The notes under the pieces: model-generated
Told to the model about the DNA's origin: nothing
The model's input: the letters and a program-made list of their open reading frames with translations, nothing else
The model's database searches: none
Part shown: positions 46,901 to 54,930 of the stretch, one piece after another
Numbering within the stretch: the first letter of the stretch is position 1
Layout: each line of letters opens with the position of its first letter
Origin: Blattamonas nauphoetae
Lineage: Eukaryota; Preaxostyla; Oxymonadida
Assembly: GCA_033064195.1 (NCBI GenBank)
Contig: JARBJD010000082.1
Coordinates: 124,001-188,000, forward strand
Direction of reading: 5' to 3'
Length of the DNA stretch: 64,000 nt
Position numbers and translations under genes: made by a program

Positions 46901-48953
46901 GAAGGGGTGTGTGTTGGCTTCAAGCACTGAATTGTCGTCAACATTAATTCTGATGAGTGGCGATATGCTTAATTTGACTGAAACTGATGTCAAACTCAAA
47001 ACTTCGACTGGATGCGTCCTGAAAGTGACGCAAGGGCGGGTTCTGATCCACACAATGTCCATCGAGTCTGCATCGTTCTCAACCACCCCATTCGTCTTCT
47101 CATCCTCATCCAAAACAGAAATCGAATCACTCACAATGTCAAACACAACAACCTCTGAGCTCTTCTCTTTCACAAAAGGTGATGTCACATTTGTGTCATC
47201 TCGCTTCACAGGAATCACTCAACCATTAACGTCGAACGAGGAGACTCTCTGTGAATGGTCGACAGGTCTGATCAAACTGACCAATACAACTTGTGACCTT
47301 CACACTGTTTCGTTCATCGATTTGGACGATGGTGCCATCATCATGGAGAATTCAACCATTTTGATCGAGACAAGCACATTCCACGACAACACACCGAATC
47401 ACCAAGTGTTCTCATCTGTCCATCGAAATATCCGATGTGTGGGAGAAAGCACTGTCACCGTTGGCAGTCTTCACGGAGGCGATGGAAGCGAATCTGATTC
47501 GATGTGGATCTCAACAGACGAGACGTGCAAAGTCATGCAGAAAGGGCTTCTCTCAACAACGCCGTTCTTCGTCCCACAGCTCGATTCAAATGAGAGCTCG
47601 TCGGCGATGGAGAAGGAGGTGTACACGCTGACTTTGAAGGGCAATCGGTTCATCCCGTGCGGACTGGTGCTGGAAGTGTTCGAAGTCATCAAAACGAAGA
47701 CGTCGTCGGAGGAAGGTGCCGCTCAACAATTCAGTCTGAGCGCAGATAACACGACAGATTGGATTGAAACGGGAATGAAAATCAAACTCGCCAGAAATCT
47801 CATCACACTCGACGAGAAGAATGAATTTCATGCTCGTCTCGCAACGACAAATGGATACAGCACTCCAACATCGATTCTGTTCAAACTGACGCTCGCCGAT
47901 GAAAAGAAGGCTCGGATTCAGAAACTGATGACATTTCTCATTCCGATCATCTGTGGAGTTGTTGCTGCTCTACTCATCGCCTTCTTCATCATCCTCTTCT
48001 GTGCTCTCCGGAAGAAGAAACAGCGAGAAGGACAGAAATTGTCGAAACAGGAGATAAACAACACTCAGGACGACGATCTCATTGACATGAAAATCGATGA
48101 TATCGTGGACACAATGCCGATGTGTGATTCCATTGTCCCATCAACCCGTCCAGGCAAAGAACCAACCATTGTCCCAACGAAACAAATCAACTCAAGCGAC
48201 GTCGAGCTCGTTGAACACGACGAATCAATGAAGACCGCTCCACTGAATGCGCTCGCATTCGGAGTTGTGGGGCTACCGGAAATGGTTGATGCGATTGGAT
48301 ACACAGACGATCTGTCGATCAAAAAAGTAAACAAAGGTGACACGCTGTTCAAGAGGCTCCATTCAAGCTCCACTTCTTCCGCTCACCTTGGTCTCTACGA
48401 CAAGAAATCCATCGCACAGATGCTCACGAAGGGGTTGGAGAACCTGTTGGACAATATGTCGACTTCAGACATCCTCATTCGATTAACCCCATCGCGAATA
48501 TGTTTCGATGAGTTGGATCAGCTGTACTTCAAGGTCGTTGCTGATGCTCCTCAGAATCAGCGTTTTTTTGAGAGCTGGGGCCAGTCTTCGTTGGTTCAGA
48601 GTGATTTCGACGAACTTCGATGGGTGGCTCCTGAAATCGCAAACAAAGAGCACAATCCTGATGTTGGAAAAGCTGCTGTATTCAGTCTTGGACTGATTTT
48701 GTGGGAGTTGGAGACAGGACTTGTCCCGTTCCCAGAGTTGGATGCTCAGAATGCGCAAAGACTGCTCTCGACAGGAACTGAACTCAATTTCACAGCAATC
48801 AAAGACCAGCAGATGGTAGAAAAGATCAAACAGTGCCTTTCGATTGATCCAACACTCCGCCCGACCCTTCATGACATGACATCGTTCTGTTGGGGAACAC
48901 CTGAAGACGAAGGCACTGTCAAGCCACAGCCACCGAATCCAATCTTTGGTTGA
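40944..48953 (+). CDS. 3' part of beta-helix gene 2: modules, membrane segment, pseudokinase
   Basis: About 2669 codons open. The tandem unit ends near 42772, followed by more diverged beta-helix modules with CG-x(4)-PC motifs at about 43858 (CGFSVQPCQTL), 44961 (CGASVLPCSSL), 45774 and 46599 (CGNAELPCATI). One membrane segment, IPIICGVVAALLIAFFIILF (about 47940-48000), is followed by basic RKKKQREGQK, so the beta-helices face outside. The cytoplasmic tail ends in a kinase-fold C-lobe: WVAPEI (APE-like), FSLGLILWELETGLVPFPE and LRPTLHDM. The expected catalytic-loop HRD and DFG are not present (SRICFDELDQLYFKV stands there) and no glycine loop is seen, so it is a pseudokinase. Role as a receptor-like surface protein is inferred. 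Confidence 0.82.
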   Translation: MFPGSFLIDGNSTSFTTITSSLTVRSASLFALNGGSSTVNFASLPILGTGTGQNLFAVSGTSTLNLNEITLDGGDSSVESLLGQNGGTVTLEACSMSRMKMKKSFVSGSGTVLMKGCSFSSLVDDCSSGSGNVIEMGIGEGEKLEIMKTATDSCSFISCSSKGNGGALKIAVVSSGTVTISDTSFVCCSATGNGGGIWLDLSASTSTSTSFSSLVFGSGSDSNNAILGSKVFVQSSNVKTDAEGVLIGLKPTLSGSILTTAEKNEFVGNNTLPESLLFFWYPHIASSGAVHVHSDGEDHANCGRIELACQTLPHSFTSLKTTRTITLDSSLQVPASLPTLTQSLTISALAGSPQTLTLASDVSFTVSAGTLSFSSLSIELAELSTVVFVVAGGSIAMDSTCRLVNPSSATHSASLFSLSSGTLTLDTTTLDFSNRFISSQSLFSQSGGSLALSGMSIENVTQSSGDGSVISSTLSSGSLSIASCSFSSCVCSSGNGGVMKVVLTGTGTFTVTGTTTFSSCSASGDGNLIHLTRTDLVSFLKGSGTGPLDAIRPNTTSGVVFTSDVHEEFWGIDTNAVSPSSGSLLFYWYPHTTGSVRVASSGTDHPNCGLAELPCSSLAFGHDRLKETEKAVVLSSAASLGTPLKPAFAVETIKSLSSSQVITLSSNGQIKTDKANTLLTLSSLQFVLDTTTDRISSVFLVSGGTLVVSTCIIGTSTSTTPLTSSLMSVSAGSLEVKDNSVIQNMTSSNPILTLLGGTTTLVSATVRSIALTSSAAIVLDDGNLRLEDSSFSLITNTEGDGSVLSAVVKSGKEVVIISGSVSDCSTTGNGGALFLSLVGTGRLEMKGTNGMSFEKCSADVDSSKAVNTTGLGQCIFISTQATSTLLLGAITFPTVSATNPAPFLFVSSPSLKSTVTTTSFVFLNPFVFSTDDLPLYSGHDGGIVSVVHPLITFLLDLSQSFVGSTGNDSLVCGFSVQPCQTLTRATERLTSESSSSMEIVVVDWSILNTSLNVGAYSLLVTSADKKIVKMDGGLFDMKTAATTTSSLTLRSLTLSWTGKGEQVLEHSKGTTTIAACSLVMTAESGELFSSHLFSVAGGSVMIEGLELLGGGSKIGTVLLMSGGTSTLDSLVAQNGKLTSSTITGSGSLVLKSSSLKNLDGSESTEVSGLRMSIASSMSVLIGGVGKNVNFEACSSKGSGGALNIALVSSGTLTISDTSFVSCSATGNGGGIWLDLSLSTATNPFTFSDLTFGTDATKNTASKGRNVYALAKAGSTSVLPLSAFVPSTPAQIVFDETERTMVEFGEMSSNVESEIGSLLYLLHPSGNDVRVRASVGFDHSLCGASVLPCSSLQKSYTNAQSRSDNSASVVLDSDLSFAETITSQNKGITITSASQNTLTFGASAQLNVVSDTLTLTSLKLGLPSSITTSPFVVSGGSLIIESSADISHSGTDSTPTLVSSPLFTITSGRFVLSGIQASPRIISNFRGSDACPSAVLLGGGNTAPTEIEISHCHFLKCHADGTAGKAGAVSLTGSRTGTIVMSDCYFAGNSGTVSSDVHATTDWSGIAQPGCLIDCFSDSDLDHVVIGTTSNNDLIPYSLLTVDNLGGDDANCHLPQYSCRSVTATLVHCDKMEKDGVRFALRLIQLLQDSSELSVASVANKRIDLSGSDANTKYIRAGTTSLLTLGTGTAKIHSLTLVDSNVGSTSPLFQLLGTGTLTIESVVHDGQLDYRAAPLVTTIAGSLVFNMVDVQNVNLTDSPLFVTEGTFTATDCQFATITRDDGNETILQATVDSTRLVTMLRCSFDSCLGLSEPRWISLTQASACTFDKSHWEGTFDLDSPKPAVLLTSATNLLASPYSPYSLLYEFYPRTDPKIFVSNTARSEDHPLCGNAELPCATIDEAIGLTSASQVEIAGVGTISKEMLMNGAEFSISGNRRKGTLQLKGLGKITNNGIDGDFLTLSHLTVDVSNTATDSASILTIETGSLEMKGCVLASSTELSSTLILMSGDMLNLTETDVKLKTSTGCVLKVTQGRVLIHTMSIESASFSTTPFVFSSSSKTEIESLTMSNTTTSELFSFTKGDVTFVSSRFTGITQPLTSNEETLCEWSTGLIKLTNTTCDLHTVSFIDLDDGAIIMENSTILIETSTFHDNTPNHQVFSSVHRNIRCVGESTVTVGSLHGGDGSESDSMWISTDETCKVMQKGLLSTTPFFVPQLDSNESSSAMEKEVYTLTLKGNRFIPCGLVLEVFEVIKTKTSSEEGAAQQFSLSADNTTDWIETGMKIKLARNLITLDEKNEFHARLATTNGYSTPTSILFKLTLADEKKARIQKLMTFLIPIICGVVAALLIAFFIILFCALRKKKQREGQKLSKQEINNTQDDDLIDMKIDDIVDTMPMCDSIVPSTRPGKEPTIVPTKQINSSDVELVEHDESMKTAPLNALAFGVVGLPEMVDAIGYTDDLSIKKVNKGDTLFKRLHSSSTSSAHLGLYDKKSIAQMLTKGLENLLDNMSTSDILIRLTPSRICFDELDQLYFKVVADAPQNQRFFESWGQSSLVQSDFDELRWVAPEIANKEHNPDVGKAAVFSLGLILWELETGLVPFPELDAQNAQRLLSTGTELNFTAIKDQQMVEKIKQCLSIDPTLRPTLHDMTSFCWGTPEDEGTVKPQPPNPIFG

Positions 48954-49548
48954 GTGAGAAGCCTTGTTGTCGGAGGTGATGTGGGAGAGTTTGATTCGTG
49001 TCTTTCTTTATAAACTTGGGCGATCTTCGGATGACCTCAAAACCACAACAATCAGAATCAAAACACCACATCAAGTCTCGTCTTCGTCAATCTGATAGCG
49101 GGCTGGACTCACTAGTCACCCAAACTTGGACACACCCAACTGTTTCCGAGCAGATTCGGACATTTTTTTATTTCAAAACACACCATTTTTGACAGATCTT
49201 CATTTTTCTTGTACACCATTCCTTTTCCATTCTGAAAACCACCACACTCTCTTTCTTCATTCCATTCCGTCAACCGTCTTTCTTCTCCAAAACTATTTTC
49301 ACGATGTCAGCTTTCATTGATGGACTGGCTCCACAAGAGACAACATTCTGTCTTTCATCGTTCAGAACTGATTCATCGACGGAATTCACACCCACAATTG
49401 TCCATCATCTATCCATCCATTCATAGCAAAGGACAGACCATATGCCTCTGCTGTCGAAACTCAAACAACACTTCGGTGATTCGGTTAAGACTCAACTCTG
49501 CCGAGAGTCACCAAGTGTCAGACACCATCTCACAACCCCAACTCATTC

Positions 49549-49591
49549 ACACAGACACACACACACAAATACACACATACACACACACAAC
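49549..49591 (+). repeat. CA-rich microsatellite
   Basis: An imperfect (CA)n run interrupted by G, AT and TAC units. Confidence 0.9.
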
Positions 49592-50090
49592 TGATGATGT
49601 CACATCAGTCTCACTCTTTAGATTCGTCTGGACATTCACACAGATCGAATCCACTTTCACGACATCACTCACTCTCTCGTTCTTGAAGCCAGAAATCATT
49701 TCATTCTGACAATCGATGAACTGAAGTGCGTGTCATTCTTCACTCGGTGTTCATTCTCCCATCATCACACAAATATCAAACAAGTTTTTCAACATGTTTC
49801 AGTTCCCACCTTTTTTCTTTCGTTCAACATTACACATGTCACTCCATTCATCCTCGCTTCGGTGTGGGTTCATCTTCGATCACAGATTCAGGACAACTCG
49901 TCGAGGTCATGTCATCTCGGCTGTCCAGCAGTTCACCATCATCTAAAATATTCCCCTTTTGCATCTCGTGATCACGAGATTGCCTCGTACTCCATTTTTT
50001 ATCACAAACTGACTTTATAAGTTTTTTCTCTCTTTTTCAATAAACACAAGACGATTAAGCAACCCGGAAAAGTGAGGTGAGTCAACTATT

Positions 50091-50106
50091 CTGATCAAAC
50101 CGAAGG
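50091..50106 (+). promoter_or_regulatory. CTGATCAAACCGAAGG motif upstream of paralogue 3
   Basis: It ends 87 nt before the ATG at 50193. One substitution from the consensus. Confidence 0.6.
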
Positions 50107-50192
50107 CACAGCAATCTTGAATCCTCCTCATCCATCAGGTAATTTATCGACATTTCATACATCTTCACAACTTTTTAACGCGAAAAAATATC

Positions 50193-52278
50193 ATGGATGT
50201 TGACAAAACCTCATCATATCCTCAAATTAACAAAACAAAAGCGAATCAAACTGTTTGTCATCTTTCTTCGGACATCAGACTTTATTGTTTCCAGAACTTT
50301 CTTGAAATGATTCTAAGTCAGATCTGTGGAGATTGTAGAACACTCTGTCCAATTATGTTGAATAGCCTCCTCGCTCTTTTGACTGGTTAGTCACGCCCTG
50401 ATTTCGTTCAATCTTGTTGGTGATTTTGACAGAATCTGATTGGGCCCTCTCAACAATTCTTGAAGTGGAGTACATCAAACCTCTTGAGGAATATTGTGAA
50501 AAGACCCAACCTTGTGATGTTCCAGTGTGATTCTTGTTTCGTCATCATCTATCAGAGTTCTCTCCCAAATTTGTTAATTGTGATTGGTATTTTCTTATCA
50601 TTCTATCTTCATTATTGTGTTTTCGTGATTGATTCGATCAGGGGAATCATCAGAAGTTGAATTGGATCGGATTTATGGATCGTCGATTCCTTCCTTTTTT
50701 CTCGAGTGGATGATCTTGATTACGAACAACAATGTGAGGACTGCTGTTTGTTCCAAATCATATTTCCATCATTCTATCACAGATCGGAAATTGTCTGATG
50801 ATGTGGACTAACAATCATCAATCATCGTCCACCTTCCTCGCCCACCACAAAACCCAATTTCTCGCATTTATCGATCATTGTACCAGTAACAAGTGCTCCA
50901 CTCCACTTTTGACAACTCTAGCCCAATTGTGCTTCTCACTACGTGTCGATATGTCAGCTCTGATTCTAAAACTGCTCAAAAGTCAAAGTGAGTCTGCTTA
51001 TGAAACACGGTCCTTTCTCCGAAATCATAAAATGCCTTCTGCTTTGACTGACAGATCATCGGAGCTTGTCCCGTTCGCAGCCCGGTTGTGTGGAAGACTG
51101 GCCGAGTATGTTTCGGAAGTGAAGTCACTCTTCTCCGAATCGTCACCTTCGGATGGAACCGTCTCTGCTCTCTCCGCCACACCTCCCTCAGAATCACCAT
51201 TTCTCAACGGAAGCACTGTTTTGGAAATACTTTGTGAAGGATTCACTCTCCTTGACTCACTGCTATTATCGAAGGACGATTCCTTTGATCGCGTGTGCCT
51301 CTATCTTTTTCTCACCTTGTCCAGATTCTGATCGACTGCGACTTTGTTCCTCTTCTCAAATCAACCATCATCGCCTGCCTCGATCTGCTTGAGCAGCCAA
51401 AAAGTGAATCAAATTGTCCACCTGCAGGCCAAACGGACATGGTAAGCCGAGTTCTCTACAGTTCGTGGGACTGTGCAGCTTCCAGTCTCTGTGATGAACA
51501 TAAATCACTCCATCCGATTGTCGAATTTGCCTTCTCCGATGTTCCGCAGCTGTGCTCACTTTTATTACGAACTTTCTGCCATTTGTCACCAAAACAGACC
51601 TCTCATCTTCGAATGATCGTCAACGTCAGTGCCTCTCTCCCTCACCTGATTCGTCGGATGCTGGAAGAGAATCTTGTTCAACGAGTGATCGACACATCGA
51701 GGCCGATGACAGTTCCGACAACACATGTCAAGTTCCATCTCTATCTTGTCTGGGCCATCTCGTCCCTGATTTGGAATCCAACATACATCACCAAAGATAA
51801 AGAAGAGCGGAAGAGAATCCGACATTTGCAGTTTGAATGTGCGTTGAAACTAACCAAGCCATATCTGCAGTTCATTCTTCAGCGAGAGGAGTTCATTACT
51901 AATGCTGGCTCCGATGACCAGACTCTACCAACAGTCATCACGATGTCTATCGAACAGATATTGCTACTCGAGCGAGATCTGTTCGAATATGGTGAGATTG
52001 TGGAGACAGGAAGAGAGGTGTGGGAAGTGGGGTGGTTGATGGAGAAGATGAAGGAGAGAGAGTTGGGAGAGAGACTGAAGAAGATCAGAAAAGACGATGT
52101 GAGAATGAAGAAGGATGAGAAGTCAAAATGGAAGAAGAGAGTGGAGAGACGACGAGAAGCAGGACATGAAGATGCGATGGAAGGAATGCTGACGTGTGGA
52201 GTCAGAAGAACACGATCAAAGATTGTTGATTACCTCAAACATGTGAGTGAGGATAGCGGGATGAATGTTCTATTTTGA
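50193..52278 (+). CDS. Six-exon family protein, copy 3 (627 aa)
   Basis: Not recognised. Exons: 50193-50385, 50433-50524, 50556-50586, 50642-50745, 50783-51292, 51325-52278; introns 47, 31, 55, 37 and 32 nt. All phases join in frame. The N-terminus is MDVDKTSSYPQINKTKANQT; the C-terminus holds RDLFEYGEIVETGREVWEVG and a Lys/Arg-rich helix. With copy 1 it defines the family consensus: no stop, conserved start, conserved exon sizes (193, 92, 31, 104, 510, about 950). The sequence is helical and soluble-looking. Function unknown. Confidence 0.82.
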
Positions 52279-52767
52279 GAAGGATGAGAGAAAAGGAGAT
52301 AATGGAAGAATGACATTCACGATTCACGTCACAGTTTGTTCATTTTGACTCGTTTCCCACAATCCAGAGAGAACATCTGAGACGAGCATGTTCGAAGACC
52401 TGGAATGAAAAAAGAGATCGTGAAGTGTCGAAATCAAGATGGTGTCAAAACAAACTAACACAATACCTTTCCCTGAGGCCTCAGTCTGGTATATTTCTCC
52501 CAAACTCCGAGAATTCATACCCTGTGAACTCTCCCGTTCTTGTGTTGATCGTTTTTGCCGCTTGATGAATGCCCCACGGTGGAAGCTGTGTCTTGTATCG
52601 CAGAACAATCACACTCAGCAACAGTTGGTTCAGATTCTCCACTGTTGTCGGCTCTCTCATCCGAACCTGCGCAGAACTCGTCCTCGTGATCGATGTCTCT
52701 GTCTTCAGAAACGGACCAATGTTCCCTCACAACAACAAAAGGAAGAATATGTTCGACACGAATGCTG
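52279..52767. other. Intergenic stretch, no gene supported
   Basis: The first ~110 bp resemble the 3' flanks of the other family copies (CACGTCAC, then TTGTTCATTTT, then CCAGAGAGAACA). The rest holds nothing I recognise. Confidence 0.5.
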
Positions 52768-54812
52768 TCAGGGCATTTGGTGTTTGCACGTCGTCAGCAT
52801 GAATTGAATCGCAACTTTGATCGTCTGCGCGTTCGGGGGAGCAATCAGCTTCGCCAAATTGTAATAAATCACACTCATCACATTCAGAGCCCCCTTGCAC
52901 TCCAAAATGTGGGCCTTCGCTTCGATGTCCCCATTCAGGATTGCTTGTCGTTCCTTCACCACTTCCGATCGCTCGTGCTTCATAGTAGTGTTAGAAACCC
53001 GCCCGCGTTCAGAAAGCCGCAACGGGAGTCCAAAAAACCGCAACCGAACGATCTTCGTCATAATCACGTTCTTTCACCATTTCTTCACATTGCCCTCTAT
53101 TTTTCTCACTTTTCCGAATACAATAAAACACAAATAACTGTGAAGTGACGAAACCAACACAGATCATTCTCGAGATGGTTCGCTGGCATCATATCCCTCT
53201 TCATTCTGGATTTGTTGTCGTGCACATCGTTCTTTGTTGACAGTTGACGTGGGCAATGTGTCTTTTTCGTTTCATTGTGTTCTCTTCTTCCTCAGAATCC
53301 TTTTCGAACAAATTGATGGAAAACGATCATTTGAGTTGATTGAGTGGTCCTTTTGAGGAGGGTTCTTTGTCCGGAAACACTTTTTCTTCAGAAGGATCTC
53401 ATGAATCAGATCCAGTGTTGGATTTGACACATCTTGATTTGAAAACAGGCCCATTGCCTCCAAGTTCACTTCTCTCTGATGGATTCTTGTTTTTATTTCA
53501 TCATAAAATGCGCTTTAAGTCAAATAAAAGAGGATATGAGAGAAAGATAACACATCATGAAACAAGTGGCGGTTTTATCACGCTGGTTGCGGGTTTATGG
53601 ACCAGAGCGGGTTTCTAACACCACTATCAGATGGTTCAGGAACTGCCGCCCTCCCTCCTCAATCAGGAACAGCATGAAGTACGGGAAGCTCCCCTGCCAG
53701 TATTCGTGCGGAGGCGAGATGTCGGTCAGTCTGTTCAGGTGTTCCACGAGTGTCGTCAGCTGCGGCTGCGTCTCGGCGTGGATCGTGTTCAGGTTCAACA
53801 GCTCACACTGGCCTTGCTCCATGTAGAAGGTGAAGCTCGCGGTGATGTCTTTGATCGCGATGGACTGCTGTTGATACATCCGCAGTCTTGGGTTCGGATA
53901 ATACGAGTACGACAAGAACTGCCGGATCTGAGCATCCTTCTCGAAGTGCTCGCGCATCTGCTGGCCAGCCTCCACATCCTCCTTCGTCCCCTCTCTCTTC
54001 TTCCTCATCCGCATCGACCGAAGAAACCCACAGATCTCCGACTCCCAGATGTCCATCGTTTCGACTACCTTTCCAACATCGATGCAGCTCGAATCGCTCA
54101 CAAGTTGCAGCAGATTTCCCTTCCTGTCGTTTTCGAACATCACCAACAGATGTGGTCTGTAGACTTCCACAAATTCTTGCTTGTTCTGCACCAGTTCTTT
54201 GACAACCAGAAACGCCTTGTCGTACAACTCCTGTTGGAGGATTCGCCAGTTCTGAACCTCAGGTGTCTTCAACTCCCTCTCTCTTCCCTCTCTCTTCACT
54301 TTCTCATCTCTCTCTCTTCCGTCAATCTGAAGGTCAATCCGGATGATCGGCTCAAACAAGAGACGAAGACACGCGAAGAACACGTCCCACTCCGGATTGT
54401 TGCAGACGAGATGGAAGCTCGCCTGTTCGTGCCCGTCGGCCTTCTTCTTCAGATACAGCGGATCAGCCAGACGGATCAGCTGGCTGTGGAAAACACGCGG
54501 AAACATGTCGTTGAAGTCGTTCAATCCCGGCATCAGCTGGTTAATCGCCCGAACCAGCTCCTGCTGGAAGAAGACGTCGGTGCGGCCGAGAAGGAATGTT
54601 TAGGGAGCCCCGTCGCTCGACACCACCCAGCGGAGGTCCTGGTCTTTGAGATGGACGGAGTTGTGTGTCTCGACAGTCGCTTCAGCCGAGGCGTCGAGAA
54701 GGAAGTCCAGCAAACGGAAGCATTCGGCGACAACTTGGGGGATCATCTTGTATTGAAGGGCGTGCCTGATGAAGAAGAAGCATTGAGTGAAGGTTTTGGA
54801 CTGCAAGGTTTG
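52768..54812 (-). pseudogene. Unrecognised helical protein gene, broken and 5'-truncated
   Basis: Not recognised. Two exons are readable: 53625-54812 and 52768-52977, joined through a 647-nt intron. The coding frame is continuous (FLIEEGGRQFLNHLI then HERSEVVKERQAILNGD), except for one in-frame TAA at 54600-54602 inside conserved-looking sequence (SSDGAP, stop, TFLLGRTDVFF). The first open codon lies about 15 nt from the upstream motif of family copy 4, and no plausible ATG or signal precedes it, so the 5' end appears cut off there. The protein is long-helical and charged, vaguely like RIH-type helical domains of calcium-release channels, but I cannot support that. Either a pseudogene or a fragment of a larger gene. 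Confidence 0.6.
52978..53624 (-). repeat. 647-nt intron bounded by terminal inverted repeats
   Basis: On the minus strand the intron begins GTGGTGTTAGAAACCCGC and ends GCGGGTTTCTAACACTAC followed by TATGAAG. The two 18-nt ends are inverted repeats with one mismatch (52985-53002 and 53607-53624), with weaker matching further in (CCGCAAC and AAAACCGC on both arms). GT-AG splicing restores the protein frame exactly. It is five to twenty times longer than other introns here. Best read as a transposon-derived intron (introner-like); a TA at each edge suggests a TA target. Confidence 0.7.
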
Positions 54813-54826
54813 TCAAAATCATGACA

Positions 54827-54842
54827 CTGATCAAACCAAAGG
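54827..54842 (+). promoter_or_regulatory. CTGATCAAACCAAAGG motif upstream of paralogue 4
   Basis: It ends 85 nt before the family-conserved ATG (54927) and 89 nt before the ATG that is in frame (54931). Confidence 0.6.
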
Positions 54843-54930
54843 GAAAACTTCTATTTCTCAACTCAACCATCCGGTATTATATTGCCATTTCAGACACCTC
54901 CACAACTATTTCACACACAATAAACCATGG

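Larger units (their letters stand above)
26051..48953 (+). pseudogene. Second giant beta-helix/pseudokinase gene, interrupted locus
   Basis: Signal peptide at one end (26051) and membrane segment plus pseudokinase at the other (47925-48950), with homologous beta-helix modules throughout, show that this was one gene of roughly 6000 codons. In this sequence it is split by a 4.7-kb DIRS-type element (33546-38227), and two of its tandem units carry the same extra C (38699/38700 and 40950/40951), which shifts the frame. The host reading frame matches across the insertion: the flanks meet at ATCAG/TTCGCG, exactly as in the uninterrupted units. The pieces are given separately below. Either the allele is broken or parts are assembly artefacts of the near-identical array. 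Confidence 0.8.
48954..50192. other. Intergenic stretch with a CA repeat, no gene supported
   Basis: AT/pyrimidine-rich. Open frames are short and overlapping, with no recognisable domain. It contains a CA-rich microsatellite and, near its end, the upstream motif of copy 3. Confidence 0.5.

Noticed and set aside
49317-49709. A 130-codon open frame with a His/Thr-rich centre
   Set aside because: It crosses the CA microsatellite and has no start context, domain or paralogue.
54600-54602. TAA read as glutamine (alternative code known in some oxymonads)
   Set aside because: Only one in-frame TAA occurs in a gene that also looks truncated; the long intact genes here contain no in-frame TAA or TAG and end at normal stops.
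53631-54824. A 397-codon plus-strand open frame
   Set aside because: It is the antisense shadow of the minus-strand gene fragment at 52768-54812, whose exon joins and conserved composition are more convincing.
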